This document shows positions 16,395-24,926 of a stretch of DNA of 64,000 nucleotides, piece by piece; position 1 is the stretch's first letter; every line of letters begins with the position of its first letter. Origin of the DNA: Helicobacter sp. MIT 00-7814 (GTDB taxonomy: Bacteria > Campylobacterota > Campylobacteria > Campylobacterales > Helicobacteraceae). The notes under the pieces are model-generated. The model was given only the letters and a program-made list of their open reading frames with translations. It had not been told where the DNA came from and searched no databases. Where the stretch lies: the NCBI RefSeq assembly GCF_003364115.1, contig NZ_NXLL01000002.1, forward strand, positions 1 through 64,000. Reading direction: 5' to 3'. The translations under genes were made by a program, and so were the position numbers.

Positions 16395-17678
16395 ATGCTT
16401 TTTAAAGAGAGAGTATTGCAGGCTATAGGCGAACTCGAAACAAAACTTATTGAGCGCGAGGAGCTTATTAGGCTTACATTACTTTGTATTTTTGCCAAAC
16501 ACCACATGTTTCTAATAGGAAAACCAGGGGTTGGTAAAACCTATGCGATACAAATTATTAGCAAGATAATTAGTGATGGCTCATATTGGGAAATCCTGAT
16601 GACAAAAGAAACACAAGAAAAACAACTTGTTGGGACCGAAGATACTCCAAGAGAGCAAACACTTTTGGTGCATCCATTTATATTTTTTGATGAGATGTTT
16701 AAGGCTACCGATGAGCTTTTGGTTGCGCTTTTGGCTTTATTGAATGAGAGGCGATGGACAATCGGAGGGAAAGGCGTTCCTGTCCCCTTAAATTCCTTAT
16801 TTTCTGCCTCTAATGAGTTGCCTTTTGGTGAAAAGATTGAACCATTTTCAGACAGGATTCTAGTGTGGTATGAAGTCCAACGCATTAAGAGTAGAGAAAA
16901 CAAAGAAAATTATGTAAGGGCTAAATTTAATAGAAGCAAGGAAAGCACGGTATCTTTTACTATGGCGGATATTGATAAGGTTCAAGAACTTGCTAGCAAG
17001 GTAGAAATAAATGATGAAGTGCTTGATTATTATTTGAGGTTGCAATCAGAAATACTTACCTACGGTATTAAAGCCAGCGATAGAAAGTTTGGACCAGATT
17101 TTATCGTCAAATCACTAAAAGTAGCTGCTGTTTTAAATGATAGAGATGCTTTAAACCTCTCAGATCTCTTGCTGCTACGACACATGAGCTGGACAACTTA
17201 TGATGAGAGAACAAAGGTTGCAGAGGTTGTAAATAATATTATTTTTGGTAATGAAAATAACATTAGCGGAAGCATTATTAAGGCAAAAACTGCATTTAAA
17301 GAGCTTTTTGCTCAATATGATGCACGCTGTTTTAATTTCGTAAATTTTCGAATAGACTACAACACCAATATCTTTAATGAATGCTTGAACTATTGTCAAG
17401 AGTTTCAGCAAAATGCCTCTGAGGTGCATCAATACATAATGGACATATTTGCCCATTATGAGCATTCAAAGGAGGTGCTACAACAAGCAAATGACAATAT
17501 CCTAATTTGCGAGGTAAGAAATTTCCCTTTTACGGAAACTATTATCGCTGCAATGGAGGATATTCGCTACGAAGTAGAGATTGAGCTTAAAAAGATTAAT
17601 GATTTCTTGAGGCTTTATAGCGATTCTTATCAGTATCAACAAAATCTCTACGCACAAAAAATCACACCAAAGGAGTAA
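16395..17678 (+). CDS. MoxR/RavA-like AAA+ ATPase
   Basis: 427 residues. Walker A is IGKPGVGKT (about 42-50), Walker B is FIFFDEMF (about 94-101), sensor 1 is FSASNELP, and the arginine-finger region is FSDRILVWYEV. This is the MoxR subfamily layout. The C-terminal ~170 residues are helical. MoxR proteins remodel protein complexes, usually with a von Willebrand A partner encoded next door, but none is seen here. Its position between traD and the traF-like gene (10 nt and 3 nt gaps) suggests a chaperone for the conjugation apparatus, which is not a standard part of F-type systems. Confidence 0.8.
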   Translation: MLFKERVLQAIGELETKLIEREELIRLTLLCIFAKHHMFLIGKPGVGKTYAIQIISKIISDGSYWEILMTKETQEKQLVGTEDTPREQTLLVHPFIFFDEMFKATDELLVALLALLNERRWTIGGKGVPVPLNSLFSASNELPFGEKIEPFSDRILVWYEVQRIKSRENKENYVRAKFNRSKESTVSFTMADIDKVQELASKVEINDEVLDYYLRLQSEILTYGIKASDRKFGPDFIVKSLKVAAVLNDRDALNLSDLLLLRHMSWTTYDERTKVAEVVNNIIFGNENNISGSIIKAKTAFKELFAQYDARCFNFVNFRIDYNTNIFNECLNYCQEFQQNASEVHQYIMDIFAHYEHSKEVLQQANDNILICEVRNFPFTETIIAAMEDIRYEVEIELKKINDFLRLYSDSYQYQQNLYAQKITPKE

Positions 17679-17681
17679 TGT

Positions 17682-18827
17682 ATGAACAAAAAGTTTTTAA
17701 TTTGTAGCCTCGCTGCATGTGCCTGTCTTTTTGCTGCACCACAAGAAGCAAAAGACAGCAGGACTGGGTGGATTAACTATGAACAAAATAGTTCTCCACA
17801 ACAAGGACAAAAGACAGAGAAACAGCTTTTAGAGGATATTCTCAAGGAACAAAAGAAACAAACACAGATTCAAGAAAAAATGTTAGAAATTATGCTTGTT
17901 ACTAATGACTTGCCTAGAGAAGTCGTTGTCAATGGTAAAAAGTGTCTTTCTAACTCTTCTGAAGAATGCTTTGTTATGCCTATCATAGGAGATGGTGCAA
18001 GAATCCCTGTAATGAAGCAATGGCTAGAAAATCCAACCGTAGAAAATGCGCTTGCATACTACAAATGGCAGTCAAAATATCTCAACCATATCTTTAATGT
18101 TGGTTATTCGCTAGAGTTTGCTTCAAAAAGCACGGAGAATCCTTTTGCCAATGTTCCTAGTCATCTCTCCGATGGAACAAACTCTGCAGCTACACAACGA
18201 GAAAAGCTCGCAAAAGAGGTTATCTCCAGCAAATACGCCAAAAATATGGAGATCTCAATTCTCATCGGTAGAAATTTTGGATTTGATACTGAATACACAA
18301 CATACCTCTTTAGAGCCTATGATGACTTTAAGGCTATGGGGATTAAAACTAGGTTTATATTTGAAAATCAAGAGAGCCTAAATACTTTTGCAGAGTTTCA
18401 TAAAAAAGCCCTAAACCCTATGCTTAGAGATAAGTGGGCAAGCATTCCAAAAGAATCTAAGGTTATATCACCAAACACCTTTAGAGACAACAAGATAGAT
18501 GTCCACATGACACCCATGTTTATTCTACGCTACAACGACATTGCTAATTCTAAGGCATTTAGTCAAATTATAGGTGTTGGTAGAGAAAGACCTGAAGATA
18601 TGCAACGCTCTGTAAATAAAGCCCTTATCCTCTTTGGTGTTGTAAAACCTACTGAGTTTAGTGGAACAAAGGCTCAAAAATATCGAGCTGAGGAGATGAT
18701 AAGAGAAGTTCAAGGAAGAACCTTTATCAATGATGAAGAAGGCAAGCGTATGGCTCCAGCATTTATCGAAATGATTGAGAGAGGGGCTAAAAATTCGCAA
18801 GTGCAACAAAAAAGCACTAATAAATAA
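17682..18827 (+). CDS. traF: TraF-like periplasmic assembly protein
   Basis: 381 residues with a signal peptide (cleavage after about LFA). The sequence then follows the TraF pattern: GWINYE near the mature start, a coiled segment, ENPTVENALAYYKWQ near 110-125 and a thioredoxin-like region (ISILIGRNFGF, then GIKTRFIFEN). No CxxC active site is present, as in F TraF, so it is not a redox enzyme. TraF works with TraH, TraW, TraU and TrbC in pilus assembly and retraction. traH follows 17 nt downstream. Confidence 0.7.
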   Translation: MNKKFLICSLAACACLFAAPQEAKDSRTGWINYEQNSSPQQGQKTEKQLLEDILKEQKKQTQIQEKMLEIMLVTNDLPREVVVNGKKCLSNSSEECFVMPIIGDGARIPVMKQWLENPTVENALAYYKWQSKYLNHIFNVGYSLEFASKSTENPFANVPSHLSDGTNSAATQREKLAKEVISSKYAKNMEISILIGRNFGFDTEYTTYLFRAYDDFKAMGIKTRFIFENQESLNTFAEFHKKALNPMLRDKWASIPKESKVISPNTFRDNKIDVHMTPMFILRYNDIANSKAFSQIIGVGRERPEDMQRSVNKALILFGVVKPTEFSGTKAQKYRAEEMIREVQGRTFINDEEGKRMAPAFIEMIERGAKNSQVQQKSTNK

Positions 18828-18844
18828 AAGAAAGGAGATAGGTT

Positions 18845-20596
18845 ATGAAACGATTAATCGCATTAGTGCTGTCATGTAGCATGATTACAAGCAGTTTGCA
18901 CGCTAGCTTTTGGGACGGGCTTATGAAGGGCTGGCAAAATTCGCCAATGGGTGCTGTTGTGGATTTTGCTGATGATGGGAGTGCTGGCTCTAACTTTGCT
19001 AATGTTACCAACCCGCAAAAAGGTGGAAGCGGAGCGTATTATGGTGGAAGTGTAAATTTTACTTTCAATGTTCAAGGCACGCAATATGCACCATGGATGG
19101 ACTTTCAACCACCAAGCATGAAATTTGATTGCAATGGCTTCTCTCTTGATGGTGGATTTATAAAATTTTTAGGGCTTGAAGATATAGGACAACAACTTGG
19201 CTCTGCAAGCGGTGCGCTAGTTTATGGACTTCTTATAGGACTTGTAAATTCAGTCCCTTCAATTGAGCATGTATTCTCAAAAATCAAAGAAATGATTGCC
19301 CAAATACAAAATGCCCTAAGGAATGCTTGTAACTTTGGTAAGCAACTCACAAAAGATACAAGCTTTGCACGAGGAATAGGCACTGTTGGTAAAGGTGTGG
19401 TAGAAGCTGCAGAAGGTGCAGAAAAATATTTGGTTGATGAACCAACTAAATGGATTAATAATGCAAAAGAAAAAATTATGGGAAAAACTGGTAGTGCTAC
19501 TGGAGCAAGCCAAGAAGATGCTTCTAAAGAAGGTGTAGCTGCTTATGAGTTACTTTTTAAGACTAGAGGATTTGCTGGACTCATACTAACACCAGAGCTT
19601 CTTCCTGCATCTTTAATTGAAAATAAGGGATATGTTGGAATTTCATCTAAATTTGTTGAAGGCAAAACAAATGCAGAAAAGATGTATCTTCTTATAAGGG
19701 CAATTTTTGGAGAATATGAAGTTGCTCCTCAAAACCTAGATGCGTTTTTTGTTTCCATCAATGGTGCTATGGGAGAATCCATTGCGGAATATGTAGCGAC
19801 AGGAAAGGTTTCAAATGAAAAAGTGGCTGAAGTAATGGCAGGAGAGAGTTATGCGATGACTAAGGGTGATAATCCAACCTTTGGAGGAAATTCATTTACA
19901 TACAATTATGAATATCCAGCAAAGGAAGCAAAAGACCTCTTAAAGAAACTGCTTCGCGGAGACAATGGAAAGATAGAGGTAAAAACGGCTAATGTCTGGT
20001 ATGGAGCAGCGAAACCTTCTTCTGGCAAAAGAATATTCACCCTTGTTATTCCAGGTAGATTAGGACAGCAAAACCCAAAAACTACCACAATCCAATGGAA
20101 GGGCTTAGAAAAGGAAAGTAGAGATCTTATTGAGTGCTATGTCAATGCCTTGGTAAATGGATCTGCTCCAAACTGCACTTCAACTAATGGGATAAGTTTG
20201 TTGGTGCCAGGGTATCCTGACATACTACAAACGGTTGTAACGCTTAAACTTGAGGGAAAACATAGCTCGAAAAAAAGTGCGCCAGAAAAAGGGACTAAAT
20301 TGGCTCAGGCAGAAAATATTATAAATAGACTTGCTGAGGCAAATGCGTATTATTTTGCTGAATATTTCTTGTCATACCTTGAAAATCTGATTGTGGTAGG
20401 AAATAGCAATAATAACTCAGATAAATCTCAAAAAATAGAGATGTATGAGAACATGAAAAAAACTATCGATAAATACAGACAAGAGATAGCAAAGCAAATC
20501 ATTGATCACTCAAAAGTTTCTGATGGGCTTAAAAAGGTTATCGATGACATTATTCAAACAATGCAAAAAGATACAGCTAGAAAGGTTTCAAAATGA
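18845..20596 (+). CDS. traH: F-type pilus assembly protein TraH
   Basis: 583 residues with signal peptide MKRLIALVLSCSMITSSLHA and AAGGAG before the ATG. Family blocks: GSGAYYGGSVNF near 60-72, the MDFQPPSMKFDCNGFSLDGGFIKFL stretch near 84-108 (the C-G-x-D-x-x-G-G-F signature of TraH), ALVYGLLIGLVNSVPSIEHVF, and NACNFGKQL. It is longer than F TraH (about 450 residues), mostly through an insertion in the second half. It is an outer-membrane-associated factor needed for pilus extension. The next gene overlaps by ATGA. Confidence 0.85.
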   Translation: MKRLIALVLSCSMITSSLHASFWDGLMKGWQNSPMGAVVDFADDGSAGSNFANVTNPQKGGSGAYYGGSVNFTFNVQGTQYAPWMDFQPPSMKFDCNGFSLDGGFIKFLGLEDIGQQLGSASGALVYGLLIGLVNSVPSIEHVFSKIKEMIAQIQNALRNACNFGKQLTKDTSFARGIGTVGKGVVEAAEGAEKYLVDEPTKWINNAKEKIMGKTGSATGASQEDASKEGVAAYELLFKTRGFAGLILTPELLPASLIENKGYVGISSKFVEGKTNAEKMYLLIRAIFGEYEVAPQNLDAFFVSINGAMGESIAEYVATGKVSNEKVAEVMAGESYAMTKGDNPTFGGNSFTYNYEYPAKEAKDLLKKLLRGDNGKIEVKTANVWYGAAKPSSGKRIFTLVIPGRLGQQNPKTTTIQWKGLEKESRDLIECYVNALVNGSAPNCTSTNGISLLVPGYPDILQTVVTLKLEGKHSSKKSAPEKGTKLAQAENIINRLAEANAYYFAEYFLSYLENLIVVGNSNNNSDKSQKIEMYENMKKTIDKYRQEIAKQIIDHSKVSDGLKKVIDDIIQTMQKDTARKVSK

Positions 20597-21252
20597 GAGT
20601 AGTCATTTTATGCCTTGCGCTCTTAAGCTTGGGTTACTGCAACCCGAGCAACTTTAAAGCCCAGCTGAACCAAGATTTTGCTTTCATTCAACAAAATATA
20701 GGTGGCGATTCCTTATTGATTGAGGCAACATATTATGAAATTGGGGACCCAGAAAATGGTATAGAGCCAGATCTTCTTCGTTCTTTGAAGGCTTATGGAA
20801 AGCTCTATCAAAGCAAAAACCCTGTCGCTTCTTATAAGTTAGGAATGCTTGCGTGGATGTACCAAGAGAATAAAAATTCCGTAGAAAAAAACATCATCAA
20901 TGAGCTTAAAAAAATTGATGGGCTTAATCCAGAGAAGTATCTAAAAAATGGTTCTGAGTGGAACAAGGAAGTAAGATACGAGGAAATCTCCAATCTCAAT
21001 AGGATTGCTTATGGAATCTACCTTTTTTCTCAAAACAAATACAATGAAAGTATTAAAGTTCTAAACTCGCAATATGTCTCAGAGCGATCTCTAGCGCAAC
21101 TTTATATAGCGTTTAACTATTTGCAGTTAAAAAGAACAGATTTGGCTGATTTTTATCTCAATAAGGCGTGCAACAATCCACAAATAGACAATAGCGTTTT
21201 TGAGTTTTGCGCGAACTCTGCTAGTTTGAATAGAGAAAATATAGATTGGTAG
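20593..21252 (+). CDS. Exported TPR-like protein
   Basis: 219 residues with a hydrophobic leader ending near LGYC; the Cys may be a lipobox residue (SLGYC). The rest is alpha-helical repeats of tetratricopeptide character, for example SYKLGMLAWMYQEN and RSLAQLYIAFNYLQLKR. It is translationally coupled to traH. Role in the transfer system unknown. Confidence 0.55.
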   Translation: MRVVILCLALLSLGYCNPSNFKAQLNQDFAFIQQNIGGDSLLIEATYYEIGDPENGIEPDLLRSLKAYGKLYQSKNPVASYKLGMLAWMYQENKNSVEKNIINELKKIDGLNPEKYLKNGSEWNKEVRYEEISNLNRIAYGIYLFSQNKYNESIKVLNSQYVSERSLAQLYIAFNYLQLKRTDLADFYLNKACNNPQIDNSVFEFCANSASLNRENIDW

Positions 21253-21258
21253 TAGCCT

Positions 21259-21855
21259 ATGATGAAAATCTTATTTGCGCTTCCTTTTTTGTTTTATTGC
21301 CATGCTTTTGCTGAGTGCCAAATACACGATGATGTGCTATTTGGCATTGCAACAATAGAGGGACACCCAAAAAGAGATTTAGGGTATCCATACATCATAA
21401 GCTTCAATAAAAAGAGTGATATTTATAAGCTCACCGAAGATGACAGGTGGTTTTCTATAGATTCTAGAACTATTGATTGCCTTGATACTGATAGGTGTTT
21501 AGCGGTGTATTCTGAAATTAGAGATTTGGGCATTAAAGACATAGATTTAGGTGCATTCCAAATTAACCCTAGATTTTGGCAATACAACCCAGAAGAGTAT
21601 TTTGATTTTGAAAAGAGCAAGCAAAGAGCTTGTGAGATTCTTACAAAAATCAAAGATCGGCATGGTTGGAGCTGGGAGAGTATAGCCAAATACCATTCAA
21701 AGAAAAAAGAGAACAACCTTGCGTATCAAAAACGACTTAAGGCTTATTGGGAGAAATCCCAAGCAGAAGCCAAGGTTAAAGAAGCAGAAAGGTTGGCATT
21801 AAAAGACAAGCCACTTAAGCGCGTTGTGCTAAAACTTACAATCAACGAGGAGTAA
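21259..21855 (+). CDS. Lytic transglycosylase (VirB1-like)
   Basis: 198 residues with a signal peptide. A catalytic Glu is seen in GIATIEGHP (E34) and the substrate-groove motif in LGAFQINPRFW (residues 97-107), the hallmark of SLT-type lysozyme-fold enzymes. The C-terminus is a charged helix rich in Lys/Glu. It cuts peptidoglycan locally so that the transfer channel can cross the wall, as VirB1 or F orf169 do. No good ribosome site is visible before ATGATG, so translation may be coupled to the upstream gene 6 nt away. Confidence 0.85.
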   Translation: MMKILFALPFLFYCHAFAECQIHDDVLFGIATIEGHPKRDLGYPYIISFNKKSDIYKLTEDDRWFSIDSRTIDCLDTDRCLAVYSEIRDLGIKDIDLGAFQINPRFWQYNPEEYFDFEKSKQRACEILTKIKDRHGWSWESIAKYHSKKKENNLAYQKRLKAYWEKSQAEAKVKEAERLALKDKPLKRVVLKLTINEE

Positions 21856-21859
21856 TATA

Positions 21860-22459
21860 ATGAGAGTTTTTTTGAGTATTTTATGTGTAGGTATTTTTTC
21901 TTTGTGCATGGCTGATGATGCGAGTGTTAAGAAAGGCATACTTGAGGAATATTATTTTACTTCCCTGCCAGATAATGCCAATAAAACATTCAAAAAAACA
22001 CCTCTATATAACAAGGCTATCGAACTTTATACTGATAAAAAGCAATACAAGAAAGAGAAGCTAGGTAAAGCTTTAGTTGGCTTTCCAGATTTTAAGCAAA
22101 TTAGGCTTTTGTTTATTCAAAGCTACCTAGAGGAAAAGAATGTGGCTGGATTAACTTCAGCAGCCTACTTCTTTGAGACCTTTGAGGATATGCGCTCCTT
22201 AAAAACACAAATTGATTATTTTAGCGTGGTAACCGCTCTAGCAAAGGAAGGTAATTGCAAGGGCTTTTTGGAGAGTGCCAAGTATTTTATCTATGGCAAA
22301 GGAGATATTGCTGTAGATAAGAAACAGGGCAAAAGCATTCTTTTGGCTGGAAAAAAGAAATGCACACAATCTATTTATGCCTATCAAATACTTAACGAGC
22401 TTAACAAACTAACTGCAGAGGAACAGGCTCAATCAAAAAACAAAAAGGCTAAAAAATGA
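21860..22459 (+). CDS. Exported Sel1/TPR-like protein
   Basis: 199 residues with a signal peptide (SLCMADD cleavage), helical throughout, with alanine-rich helices such as GLTSAAYFFETF and a segment FLESAKYFIYGKGDIAVDKK that resembles a Sel1 repeat. A Lys-rich tail follows. AGGAG precedes the ATG. It overlaps the next ORF by four bases (ATGA). Unknown role; a second TPR-like periplasmic protein in this operon. Confidence 0.55.
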   Translation: MRVFLSILCVGIFSLCMADDASVKKGILEEYYFTSLPDNANKTFKKTPLYNKAIELYTDKKQYKKEKLGKALVGFPDFKQIRLLFIQSYLEEKNVAGLTSAAYFFETFEDMRSLKTQIDYFSVVTALAKEGNCKGFLESAKYFIYGKGDIAVDKKQGKSILLAGKKKCTQSIYAYQILNELNKLTAEEQAQSKNKKAKK

Positions 22460-22737
22460 ATCTCTTAAAGAAGCTTTATGCGAAAGCCTTATATTGGCAA
22501 ATTCAAGCAATAAGTTTTATATTCTTTAATGGAGAAAAAGATCCAGCAGTGCGCAATCAAAAGATTTTAAAGTTTCTAAATGGCTCTTTTGAGGTGTTTG
22601 AAAGGACTTTAATATTCTTTATTGGGCTATTTGTAGGTGTCCATGATTCTAGAATTATGTTTATGATTTTTTTACTAATAATTCTACTTTGTATTATTGT
22701 TTATATTATAAAAGTAAGAAAGGAGCATTTTAAATGA
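22456..22737 (+). CDS. Small two-span membrane protein
   Basis: 93 residues, with hydrophobic segments around 51-63 and 69-86 and basic ends. It is translationally coupled on both sides (ATGA overlaps). It might be taken for TraL by size, but it lacks the TraL pattern and its position is wrong. Unrecognised. Confidence 0.55.
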   Translation: MNLLKKLYAKALYWQIQAISFIFFNGEKDPAVRNQKILKFLNGSFEVFERTLIFFIGLFVGVHDSRIMFMIFLLIILLCIIVYIIKVRKEHFK

Positions 22738-23324
22738 AATTGATTTATTTACTCCTGCTACAAACATTTCTTTTTGCATATCAGGATTTAGGTGTTGTGG
22801 GTAAGACATACAACATTGAAGAAGCAGATGCAATGGAAGAGTTTCAAAAAAATGCAGACAAAGTCAATAAAAAAGAGTTGCAATACAAGATTCTTGCTGC
22901 AATAGAAAAGAATCTACATGCTGATTTAAATCTTGGGTTTTGCAAAAAGGATCTTACAAAATCAAGAGATGTGAGAGCTATTCTAAAGCAAAGCGTAGTC
23001 ATACCAGAAGGAGATATTTATATTCCTGAAGGCACTGTTGATACAAGCTTAGATTATGGGACTTATGCTTATCTAACAATCAATTTAAATAGTAAAGAGG
23101 AATTTGAATATTACAGAAAAAATAGACCGCAACAATCTTTACTTATTGCCACTGGAGATGTGAGAGATGAGAGGATAAAAAAGGTTGTAGAGAAATTTAT
23201 ACTTGATACAGATTTAGCTAGACAACTTGGAATTACCTGCACGCCAAGCATTGTTACTCTTCGCAATGGAATCTTGGAGGTTAAGGAAGTCTATTTAAAA
23301 AGGGAGGGTAGTAATGCGAAATAA
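22734..23324 (+). CDS. traW: Pilus assembly protein TraW
   Basis: 196 residues with a signal peptide ending FLFAYQ. The mature protein opens with DLGVVGKTYNIEEADAMEEF, the TraW start pattern (D-L-G-x-x-G-x-x-x-x-I-x-E-x-D). It ends with QLGITCTPSIVTLRNG and LEVKEVYL, the conserved LGIxxxPA...V C-terminal part. A block TGDVRDERIKK corresponds to the ILVQGSI region. TraW is periplasmic, acts with TraU and TrbC, and directly precedes traU as in F. Confidence 0.85.
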   Translation: MKLIYLLLLQTFLFAYQDLGVVGKTYNIEEADAMEEFQKNADKVNKKELQYKILAAIEKNLHADLNLGFCKKDLTKSRDVRAILKQSVVIPEGDIYIPEGTVDTSLDYGTYAYLTINLNSKEEFEYYRKNRPQQSLLIATGDVRDERIKKVVEKFILDTDLARQLGITCTPSIVTLRNGILEVKEVYLKREGSNAK

Positions 23325-24348
23325 ATTATGTGTGCTATTGTTTTCTCTAGGAACACTAGCATTTGCAGCTCAGGATTCTTCTGGCTCAAGCTCTGGAGAC
23401 ACAAGCGGGCAACTAAGCGATCATAAGGGTTCAAAAAGCCCTATGTTAGATTTTATGAGCAGTGTTGATTGGGAGTTTTTCTACGATAAATTTTCAATCA
23501 CATTTAATTTATGCAGTTGCGCTGGCAGTAGTAGTGATTTGCCTCTTGGCACAAAAGCAAGTCTTGTAGAGCCTCTTATAGGATTTTCAGCCTCAAACAA
23601 ACCAATGCACCTTGTCGGGCTTGGAATGGAGCTAGAAAGCGATGTCTTATCAAAAAGAGGAACTAGTAGAGATGGCAATGAAAGCAACCACGATCAAGCT
23701 TCTTTTAGACAATCAAATATCGTTACATTCCCTATACTTGCAGTTGTAGCAAGCTTTTTACCTGATATTATTTGCTTTGATAGGACAAGTGAGATTACCT
23801 CCAGTTGGTTAAGCGATGTAGATCCAATTTATAACAACGACATTCTCTCAAACTCTACAAATGGCAAGAAGCCTACTACTAGGACTATTTTTAATAACCC
23901 CGTTGCAGATGTGGCTTGTTTAGCTGATTGTGCTGCTGCAACTGCTGGTTATCCTATGAATTCTCTTTACTTTTGTGATGGTTGTAGGGGAAATATGGGC
24001 GGACATGACACTGGCTGGACAAAAATGGGAGATCCAATAGAAAACAGCGAAATCATTGCGTTAAAACAGCTTGCTTTGCAGCACGAAACATTTAGGCTTT
24101 TAAAGACAAGCAACGCTAGCTTTACCTACACTGGAGGAAATAGCCTACCATCTACAATGTGCGGGGATAAGATATTTCCAATGCTTATCAAATCCCAATA
24201 CTACATTCAGCTAGCCTATGGAGATGCCAAATCCTTTGGGGCTATGCGCTTTCACTATGAATTTAAAAGCTCTCCAGAGGACCAAGATGCTCATTTCTTT
24301 TGGATTTGGAGAAAAAGAGATTTTTGTATGGGGCAGACAAAATGTTAG
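23314..24348 (+). CDS. traU: Conjugation protein TraU
   Basis: 344 residues with a signal peptide. The cysteine-rich family features are clear: NLCSCAG near 66-72, PLIGFSASNKPMHLVGLGM-like text near 90-110, DVACLADCAAATAGYPMNSL, then YFCDGCRGNMGG. A final MRFHYEF...FWIWRKRDFCMGQTKC corresponds to the TraU C-terminus. TraU is periplasmic and needed for DNA transfer and mating. The overlap with trbC is 7 bp (ATGTTAG). Confidence 0.9.
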   Translation: MRNKLCVLLFSLGTLAFAAQDSSGSSSGDTSGQLSDHKGSKSPMLDFMSSVDWEFFYDKFSITFNLCSCAGSSSDLPLGTKASLVEPLIGFSASNKPMHLVGLGMELESDVLSKRGTSRDGNESNHDQASFRQSNIVTFPILAVVASFLPDIICFDRTSEITSSWLSDVDPIYNNDILSNSTNGKKPTTRTIFNNPVADVACLADCAAATAGYPMNSLYFCDGCRGNMGGHDTGWTKMGDPIENSEIIALKQLALQHETFRLLKTSNASFTYTGGNSLPSTMCGDKIFPMLIKSQYYIQLAYGDAKSFGAMRFHYEFKSSPEDQDAHFFWIWRKRDFCMGQTKC

Positions 24349-24926
24349 TAGCAAAATATAAATTAGTAATTTTAGCATTATGCTCATTGTGCCTTGGGGC
24401 GGATTTTCCTAAAGAGGAAATTGTTGATACCTTATTAACAAAGAGACAAAAAGAAGTGTATTTGGAGAAAAGAGCGTTGTTGGACCAAAGCAAGAAAAAA
24501 GAGCTTACTCTCTTTTATATGACCTCAAAAAGTATGGGCGTTGAAGCCTCAAAAGCTTTTAAGGCTTCTGTTAAAAGGCTTAATGACAAAGGCTATGCAA
24601 CGCAAGGAATGATTGTGCTAAGAGGATTCCCAAAAGACTTTAGAAAATATGTATCAGATCTCTATGAGAAAGATATAGGTGGTGAATTAAAAATACACCC
24701 ATTTCTTTTTAGGAAGTTCAACCTGCAAAGAGTTCCAGCCTACGCGCTTGCTTACTGCCAAAGTGGAGAAAATTTCTCTCTTAAAACTTGTGAATTTGCC
24801 TATTTTATCGCAGGGGACATAACGCTAAGTGATGTTATGCGACACATAAGCAACAAAGACAAGAAGTATGAACCTTATTACTTTGCCCTTATAGGCACTA
24901 CTTCAGACAAAAAGGACAATAAATAA
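24342..24926 (+). CDS. trbC: Pilus assembly protein TrbC
   Basis: 194 residues from the ATG at 24342, which gives a proper signal peptide (ALCSLCLGA). The frame is open further upstream inside traU but without a leader there. The TrbC pattern is present: TLFYMTSKSMGVEASKAF, then GMIVLRGFPKDF, and IHPFLFRKFNLQRVPAYALAY. This thioredoxin-fold region binds TraW in F. The stop overlaps the next ATG (TAATG). Confidence 0.85.
   Translation: MLVAKYKLVILALCSLCLGADFPKEEIVDTLLTKRQKEVYLEKRALLDQSKKKELTLFYMTSKSMGVEASKAFKASVKRLNDKGYATQGMIVLRGFPKDFRKYVSDLYEKDIGGELKIHPFLFRKFNLQRVPAYALAYCQSGENFSLKTCEFAYFIAGDITLSDVMRHISNKDKKYEPYYFALIGTTSDKKDNK

Noticed and set aside
17682-18827. Active thiol oxidoreductase (DsbC-like) in the tra operon
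   Set aside because: Thioredoxin-like segment is present but no CxxC motif.
22456-22737. TraL candidate by size
   Set aside because: Two membrane spans, but the sequence does not follow the TraL pattern and the position, next to traW, is not the usual one.
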